Source: Diorhabda sublineata (Eukaryota > Arthropoda > Insecta > Coleoptera > Chrysomelidae). Taken from it: 64,000 nucleotides of DNA. This document shows positions 58,713 to 64,000 of the stretch, piece by piece (position 1 is the stretch's first letter; each line of letters opens with the position of its first letter). Location: positions 34,627,385 through 34,691,384 of the forward strand of contig NC_079479.1 of the NCBI RefSeq assembly GCF_026230105.1. The letters are read 5' to 3'. The translations under genes and the position numbers were made by a program. The notes below the pieces were generated by a model. The model saw nothing but the letters and a program-made list of their open reading frames with translations. It was not told the origin of the DNA and did no database searches.

Positions 58713-60744
58713 CTACGAACGTTACGACGTTTCAGGAATTTATGTTTGTTACTATATGCCTTAACTCACTTATCGAAAGGTTTATTTCCATAAATATGCG
58801 CCAGACTGTTGACTGTCCAAGTATGATTCAAAACTACGACGTATCTCAACACAAACGATATGAGAAAAGAATTCCGGAACGTTTCGTTCCATAAATACAT
58901 CGGAACGGCGGTTGGAAAAACAACACTTATCATTGGAAATAGAACAAAGATCCATCTGCAACAAAATGTGGAAAGCAATCGCATCGGTTCTGCAGAACTT
59001 GTTGTGGTTCTTGTTCAATATCTTTTTATCGAGTTAGACGCTTACCGTTTTTGGAACATCACCAGATAATCCGCCTCCAAATCAGACATATCTATGGTTT
59101 TACCTTTTTCTTTTACTAACGGATGTTTCTTGCTCAAAAGCCAGCCGACGTGAGAAAAGAAAAAACCTCTTGTAGCGTTGTGAGGATCTGCATCTGTATC
59201 AGTGAATTTATGGTGTAAGCGATGATCTCTTACCCAAACATACATGGAGTTCTGCAATAAACACAACAAACTTCAAATTGAACATTTATTTAGATGTGTA
59301 CCTACATGTCCAATTCAATTGGACATTAATATTAAAAAAAAAAAACTTACCTGCCCGGCTAAAGTTTGCAGAATTATTATTATTAATCTTAATGATAGAG
59401 TCGCCTTAAAAGTTCTATGCGAGTAACACCTATGGGCCCCCATTGTTATTCCTTCGCCTGCGCATATTGCAAGAAAGACACCTAGATACATATAAATACA
59501 TATATAAGCGTTTTTGTAGTGGGATTGTGGCAAAATCAAACACTAAAATCTACTCTAATATATTTCCGAGCTTTCGATTCGTTTTAAATTTCTTGGTTTC
59601 TTTTAAAAACATCACATCCATCGATTCCAAATATCGATATTCAGATTGACGCTTGATAGAAATATATTAGAATTAGTACACTTTGGTGTTTAATTTCGTC
59701 ACAATCCCACTACGAAAACGCTCATAATCTAGCTGGCAAAGCAATTCAGATACAAGGAGGGATTTGTTGGTTTCGACGTTAGTACGTCTCATCAGAGTGG
59801 TTTAACAACCCCACCAGGAAAGTAGTTGAAGAATATTAAATTTCGAATTTATTTCAGAGTCGAATAGTAGAAATCTTTCAATTTGATATATTTTACACAC
59901 CTCATTTACAGTCGGAATGTATATTGTCGGCGAATACGCTAGATTTCTACCTGATCAGTAGTTTGCAGTTAATTATTACCTAACCTAACCAAATAGCGAC
60001 TCACTTTGACGTTGTCTTCAGTTCGGGTTTCAAGCTCGAACGAGGGTTGTTAAACCACTTTGATGAGACGTAATAACGTCGAAACTAGACAGTGGTTACA
60101 AACCCCTCGTTGCAACTACGAGACATTGGGAGTGTTAAGGTCGATTGACATCACGCCAGTCAAAGGAGGTGTAATTCAATATTCGTCGAGGCATTAGCCA
60201 GGAAAGTAGTTGTTTTCTCCTTTAAAGAAAAGCAGAATATATTTTCGAAATATTAAAATTCGAAATTATTTAAGAGGTGAATAGTAGGAATCGTTCATTT
60301 TGATTACCTTATGAGGTATTTTGTTAAACATTATTTAAAATGGCGTCTGTGGGCAGAGTAGTATTGGTTCGGAGGCTCATACGGATCTAGTTGTGATTTC
60401 GAATGGTGTTTTTACAGCTAATTGCTAAGTAGCAGACATTTTAGAACCATATGTTCAATTTAAAGCGAACTTATTTACTTATTTATTATAACTTAACCTT
60501 AATTATTTATAAATAAAAATTACTTACCCCAAACAAACGTTGGTAGTTTAACTTTAAACGTAATAACAAGAAAAAAACCATACAGGGCAAGTAAATGTAA
60601 CATAAACATAAAAACCACGTTCCTCCAAACTATTTTTCGTTGGAAATTAGGATCAGTGCCGATGTTTTCGCTTTTTAAGTGAGATTTGGGATAGGGAACA
60701 TCGTTTTGGGAAAAATTATCATCAGTTATATTTTCGGTACCCAT
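58442..60744 (-). CDS. Acyl-CoA desaturase (stearoyl-CoA Δ9/Δ11 type)
   Basis: Five exons join in phase: 60528-60744, 59351-59481, 59046-59251, 58770-58955, 58442-58712, giving 336 aa. The enzyme is an ER-membrane di-iron oxygenase that inserts a cis double bond into fatty acyl-CoA, drawing electrons from cytochrome b5. Metal-binding boxes are all present: HRCYSH (89-94), HRLHH (126-130) and HNYHH (267-271), plus the extra ligand H238 in NSLAHIYG. Hydrophobic segments at about 43-66, 73-86, 101-113, 188-204 and 215-227 fit four membrane passes. The C-terminus ends shortly after SGDGSHPGYNK. The length is slightly below the usual 350-380 aa, mainly from short ends. Insects use such enzymes for membrane lipids, cuticular hydrocarbons or pheromones; regiospecificity cannot be read from sequence. 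Confidence 0.97.
58770..58955 (-). CDS. Desaturase exon 4
   Basis: Residues 185-247. Third and fourth membrane segments, WTVNSLAHIYGNKPFDK with the non-box metal ligand histidine H238. Acceptor TTGCAG, donor GTGAGT with two bases carried over. Confidence 0.97.
59046..59251 (-). CDS. Desaturase exon 3 (histidine box 2)
   Basis: Residues 117-185. NSMYVWVRDHRLHHKFTDTD has the second box, followed by DPHNA.RGFFFSHVGWLL, which is family-typical. Acceptor TTGCAG, donor GTAAG. Confidence 0.98.
59351..59481 (-). CDS. Desaturase exon 2 (histidine box 1)
   Basis: Residues 73-116. GITMGAHRCYSHRTFKA carries the first histidine box. Acceptor ATCTAG, donor GTAAGT. A MITE-like hairpin element begins 21 nt upstream of the acceptor. 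Confidence 0.97.
59503..59726. mobile_element. Hairpin MITE-like element in desaturase intron 1
   Basis: Arms 59503-59566 and 59659-59726 are inverted copies (GTAGTGGGATTGTG against CACAATCCCACTAC, and TAATATATTTC against GAAATATATTA). The loop is about 90 bp, so the element could fold almost completely. A fragment of the same family appears near 7808-7845. Confidence 0.88.
59745..60110. repeat. Inverted repeat with ~50-bp arms and related direct repeat
   Basis: TACGTCTCATC.GAGTGGTTTAACAACC at 59783-59810 is mirrored by GGTTGTTAAACCACTTTGATGAG at 60045-60067, with TTTCGACGTTA and its complement further out. In addition CCAGGAAAGTAGTTG at 59811 recurs near 60199 with similar following sequence, so two nested repeat types share this intron. 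Confidence 0.8.
60528..60744 (-). CDS. Desaturase exon 1 (start)
   Basis: Residues 1-72. Polar N-terminus with MGTENITDDNFSQNDVPYPK, then WRNVVFMFMLHLLALYGFF, the first membrane segment. The WRN-to-LYG pattern is typical of insect desaturases. The donor is GTAAGT at 60522-60527. Confidence 0.94.
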
Positions 60745-61180
60745 TTTCTATAACAAATAAAATGGTTGGACAAAAATTGATGGTAATAATACTTGTAATT
60801 TGTTTCGACCTATTTATAATGAAAAAATCACAAAATAGAATCTTTCCAGAGTCGGAAAATGTTTGTTTTCATTTCGACAGTACATTTTTTACCATACGGT
60901 AAACGAAACCATCCACCAAATTTAAATTTTCGCGAAAATGCTTTGGATTCAAATCTCTCAATCGCAAGTATTTAATTACAGCGCGCTGCTCGACTTGATA
61001 CATTTTGATACATAGATGTGACGTGATAAGAAGCAATTTTTTCAATTTATAAATAAGTGCTGGTGTGTAGAGGTTTCATATCTCCCATTTTATTTTCTAT
61101 AGAATATATAAAAAAATATTAAATCGTATACTGGGATAATTCTATATAGTTCTGAATGGAATTTTTCTCGCTTAAAATCT
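60745..61180. other. Upstream region of the desaturase
   Basis: Presumed promoter and 5' UTR side of the desaturase. No core promoter element can be assigned with confidence. Confidence 0.5.
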
Positions 61181-61184
61181 TTTA

Positions 61185-61295
61185 TCAATTAACTCGGACT
61201 TCAGCTAACAAAAAATAGTCGGACGGGGCTAGATCGGGGCTATATAGTGGGTGTTCAATCTCCGTGAGGCGACATACGTGTAGAGAAAGCGATGT
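61185..61295 (-). mobile_element. Short mariner transposase remnant
   Basis: The minus strand reads IEHPLYSPDLAPSDYFLLAE, the family's HPPYSPDLAPSDY block, with stops soon after. About 100 bp only. Confidence 0.82.
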
Positions 61296-61990
61296 AGCGT
61301 GGACCGGCCTTAGTAAGTGAAAATAATATGCAAACGTTCACGTTCACGTTGTTATTAATTATCTAAATTCATCATTTTGTTGGCGACGGTCCTTTTTTTT
61401 GGCAAGGATCCTTCTTTCCGATGCCATTTCAATTTACACATTCACGTTCACAAAATTTTACTCGACGCTGCTTTTGAACGTCGCTGCGAATTCGAAGCAC
61501 TCAACTTAAAATCACTTTTGCCCTATTTTAATGCTTTGCTCGAAAATTGTATGCCAAAGCGAAGCTCAATTTGAGTCATTTTGACAATTATTCAATTCAA
61601 AAAATATCTTTTGTACTTACGGGTGAAAATTTTAATGTTTTTTGTCGCTTTTCTTATCAGCTTGTTACAAATAAAAATTTATATACATGTAGTTAAATTT
61701 TTTAATCGAAATCGGTACTTATTCTAACCTTATATTTATTTAATTGCATTTACCAAAAAAATCCATTAAAAAATCCATTTGCATTCATAAATAATTTATA
61801 TTTAGTGGAATGAAATGGCTTAAATCAAATTAATCTAGAAAATTTCATTGTTTCAACGTGTTTGTCGACAATTTCATTGTTTTTATTTCCTTCGTATACA
61901 AGGAAAATTGGAAAGTAGGAAACTACTTATGTGTCTTTTTCTTCTTCATCGTACACTGTTGAAACAAATTCCTTTTTCTTTCTTTCTTCC
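61296..61990. other. Intergenic sequence, no gene seen
   Basis: A 65-codon plus frame at 61377-61574 has no recognisable motif. Nothing else is supported. Confidence 0.55.
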
Positions 61991-62735
61991 TTCGAAAGTT
62001 CATTTCACACACAGCTCAGTCGCCATCTTGCGAACGTTGATTCCCTTCTCTAAATACGCGCCATTCTGTTTGTTAATGACGTAGTGAAGTGCTAGTGGTT
62101 TCCTTCGAAAGTTCATTTCACACACAGCTCAGTCGCCATCTGGCGAACGTTGATTCCCTTCTCAAAATACACGCTATCCTGTTTGTTAATGACGTAGTGA
62201 AGTGCTAGTGGTTTTCTTCGAAAGTTCATTTCACACACAGCTCAGTCGCCATCTTGCGAAAGTTGATTCCCTTCTCTAAATACGCGCCATCCTGTTTGTT
62301 AATGACGTAGTGAAGTGCTAGTGGTTTCCTTCGACAGTTCATTTCACACACAGCTCAGTGGCCATCTTGCGAACGTTGATTCCCTTCTCAAAATACTCGC
62401 CATTCTGTTTGTTAATGACGTAGTGAAGTGCTAGTGGTTTTCTTCGAAAGTTCATTTCACACGCAGCTCAGTCGCCATCTTGCGAACGTTGATTCCCTTC
62501 TCAAAATACGCGCTATCCTGTTTGTTAATGACGTAGTGAAGTGCTAGTGGTTTCCTTCGACAGTTCATTTCACACACAGCTCAGTGGCCATCTTGCGAAC
62601 GTTGATTCCCTTCTCAAAATACGCGCTATCCTGTTTGTTAATGACGTAGTGAAGTGCTAGTGGTTTCCTTCGAAAGTTCATTTCACACACAGTACAGTTG
62701 CCATCTTGTGAACGTTGATTCTCTTAGAAGAGAGA
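61991..62735. repeat. Tandem array, exactly 113-bp unit, ~6.5 copies
   Basis: TTCGAAAGTTCATTTCACAC or its TTCGACAG variant begins at 61991, 62104, 62217, 62330, 62443, 62556 and 62669, all 113 bp apart. Nearly every unit keeps GCCATCTTGCGAACGTTGAT and AATGACGTAGTGAAGTGCTA. No coding frame runs through. Confidence 0.96.
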
Positions 62736-62945
62736 AGATAGAGGCAATTAGAGCTTCGATGTTTAGATAATTACAGTCCTTCGAGATTCCTATCTCCATT
62801 TTCATTCATACAAGATGGCGATTGTACATGAACTATGAGGTAGTGACAATTTTCTCACACACCCTTTGATGTTTCCTATTAGAACTTTTTACTATAGCAA
62901 ACTTCTAGGAAAACCTATATATTTCTTTTGTTTCTTTTTGATCTA

Positions 62946-62979
62946 GAACTTTCTAGAATGTTATTTAGGTATATAAATA
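62946..62979 (+). promoter_or_regulatory. Heat-shock-element-like motif next to a TATA box
   Basis: GAACTTTCTAGAATGTTA at 62946-62963 has three perfect alternating pentamer cores (GAA, TTC, GAA at 5-nt spacing), the consensus for heat-shock factor trimers, followed by a degenerate fourth. TATATAAATA lies at 62970-62979, about 12 nt away. A weaker TTCTAGGAA is at 62903-62911. No gene was found downstream before the window ends. Confidence 0.5.
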
Positions 62980-64000
62980 AATTGTGTAAGTGCTGTTGGT
63001 TAGTTTTAAATAAATAGTCGTAGTGGAAACAACGAATTAGTGAAAGTAATCCCAGAAAGTATTTAAATGGTATTTATAAGTAAATTATTACAAGTTAAGT
63101 GTATTGCATAGTTTGTGAATTGATTAAAAACATAAGAGACGGTGTTTATTTATTCACCGCACGAATAGAAAGGGTGTAAATGAATACGAAAAACGTTATT
63201 AGCTTAAACTTTTTGAGAATTTTTTTTCTATGTGTAGATTCATATTTTGCTTAGGCATCGAAAAATAGTTTTTTTGGGGGGGAATGAATTACCCTATGAG
63301 TAACATATTTCTACATATAATTAAAGGATTTTCTAATATTAATACAAAATATTTACCTGTCTATACAAAGGCTGAAAATTTAAAAAAAAAAGCACCGCAT
63401 ATTTTAAATTCTAAAATGTCAAGGAATAACCACATACTGATAATAGAAATTGAAAAACAGTAGAAATGATAACGCTAAAATATACATATAATTAAAATTG
63501 TATATTTTTGACGTATTTCCACCTATTTCCCGATAAGGTTTAAGGCCGACCATCATGGGTTCTATCAGTCTACATAATCTACTAATATGGCGGCTCGTTT
63601 TATGTTATATTACGTTTTAGTTTTCACTTTTTTCGATTATGTCATATTGGACGGTACGTATTTTCCAAAAAACAATCTCTATTTTGAAATTATTAACAAT
63701 AGAAATACCACACATATTTTTGGTACACGTGTTTTTTTGTAAATCTTGTTAAATACGGAAAGGATTTTTTTTTTAATTTCTAAAAACCATTTTTAACTAA
63801 TGTATCTGTATGAAATAACCAAAAATCTGACAACAATGTAAATACTGCCGTAATACACACTTAATTATTGTTATAACTCAATTTTTCCTAAATGGAATCT
63901 AATTATTAAAGAAGGTATTTTTTTCTATAGTTTTATTCCCTTTTCTAAACATTGGTTAAATGGAGGACAGCCTTTTCGGTTTGCTAAAGTACCAATCATC
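62980..64000. other. Sequence downstream of the heat-shock-like motif, no gene seen
   Basis: The first ATG after the TATA box (63067) opens a frame of only 14 codons. No longer coding region or similarity was recognised to the window end. Confidence 0.55.

Noticed and set aside
62946..64000. Calling a heat-shock protein gene or an hsr-omega-type RNA here
   Set aside because: Only the promoter-like motif is visible; no coding sequence or diagnostic RNA feature supports naming a product.

Overview
The window is AT-rich eukaryotic DNA, almost certainly from an insect. It carries split genes with GT-AG introns, an insect-type SLC22 organic-cation transporter, an insect-type acyl-CoA desaturase, and many decayed mariner transposons. 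The satellite load would suit a beetle, but that is a guess. No bacterial, viral, rRNA or tRNA gene was recognised.

Three protein-coding genes are supported, all on the minus strand. (1) 2021-13980: the first ~700 residues of a VPS13-family lipid-transfer protein in eight exons; the rest lies off the left edge. (2) 20095-42442: a complete seven-exon SLC22/MFS transporter, 572 aa after joining, with every splice phase agreeing. (3) 58442-60744: a complete five-exon membrane fatty-acyl-CoA desaturase, 336 aa, with all three histidine boxes. The genes show no operon-like or pathway link; they are ordinary neighbours.

Most of the rest is repeat. At least twelve distinct tandem arrays are present, with periods near 254, 388, 365 (mariner-derived), 365 (unrelated), 234, 203, 260, 176/186, 40, 92, 294 and 113 bp. 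Several sit inside introns close to exon edges: the 234-bp array fills SLC22 intron 5, and two blocks of a 203-bp satellite fill SLC22 intron 4. Remnants of several mariner lineages, RTE-like LINE pieces and inverted-repeat (MITE-like) elements lie between them.

Layout: 1-13980 VPS13 5' half with transposon-riddled introns; 14191-17365 365-bp satellite upstream of VPS13; 17366-20066 spacer with a mariner fragment; 20067-42442 transporter gene with intronic satellites; 42443-49520 AT-rich spacer; 49524-52846 92-bp satellite; 52850-58441 spacer with a LINE remnant and a 294-bp array; 58442-60744 desaturase; 60745-64000 spacer with a mariner remnant, a 113-bp array and a heat-shock-like promoter motif at 62946-62979.

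The most unusual signals are the 365-bp satellite built from the dead 3' end of a mariner transposase, a second unrelated satellite of exactly the same period a few kb away, and the intronic arrays of the transporter gene.
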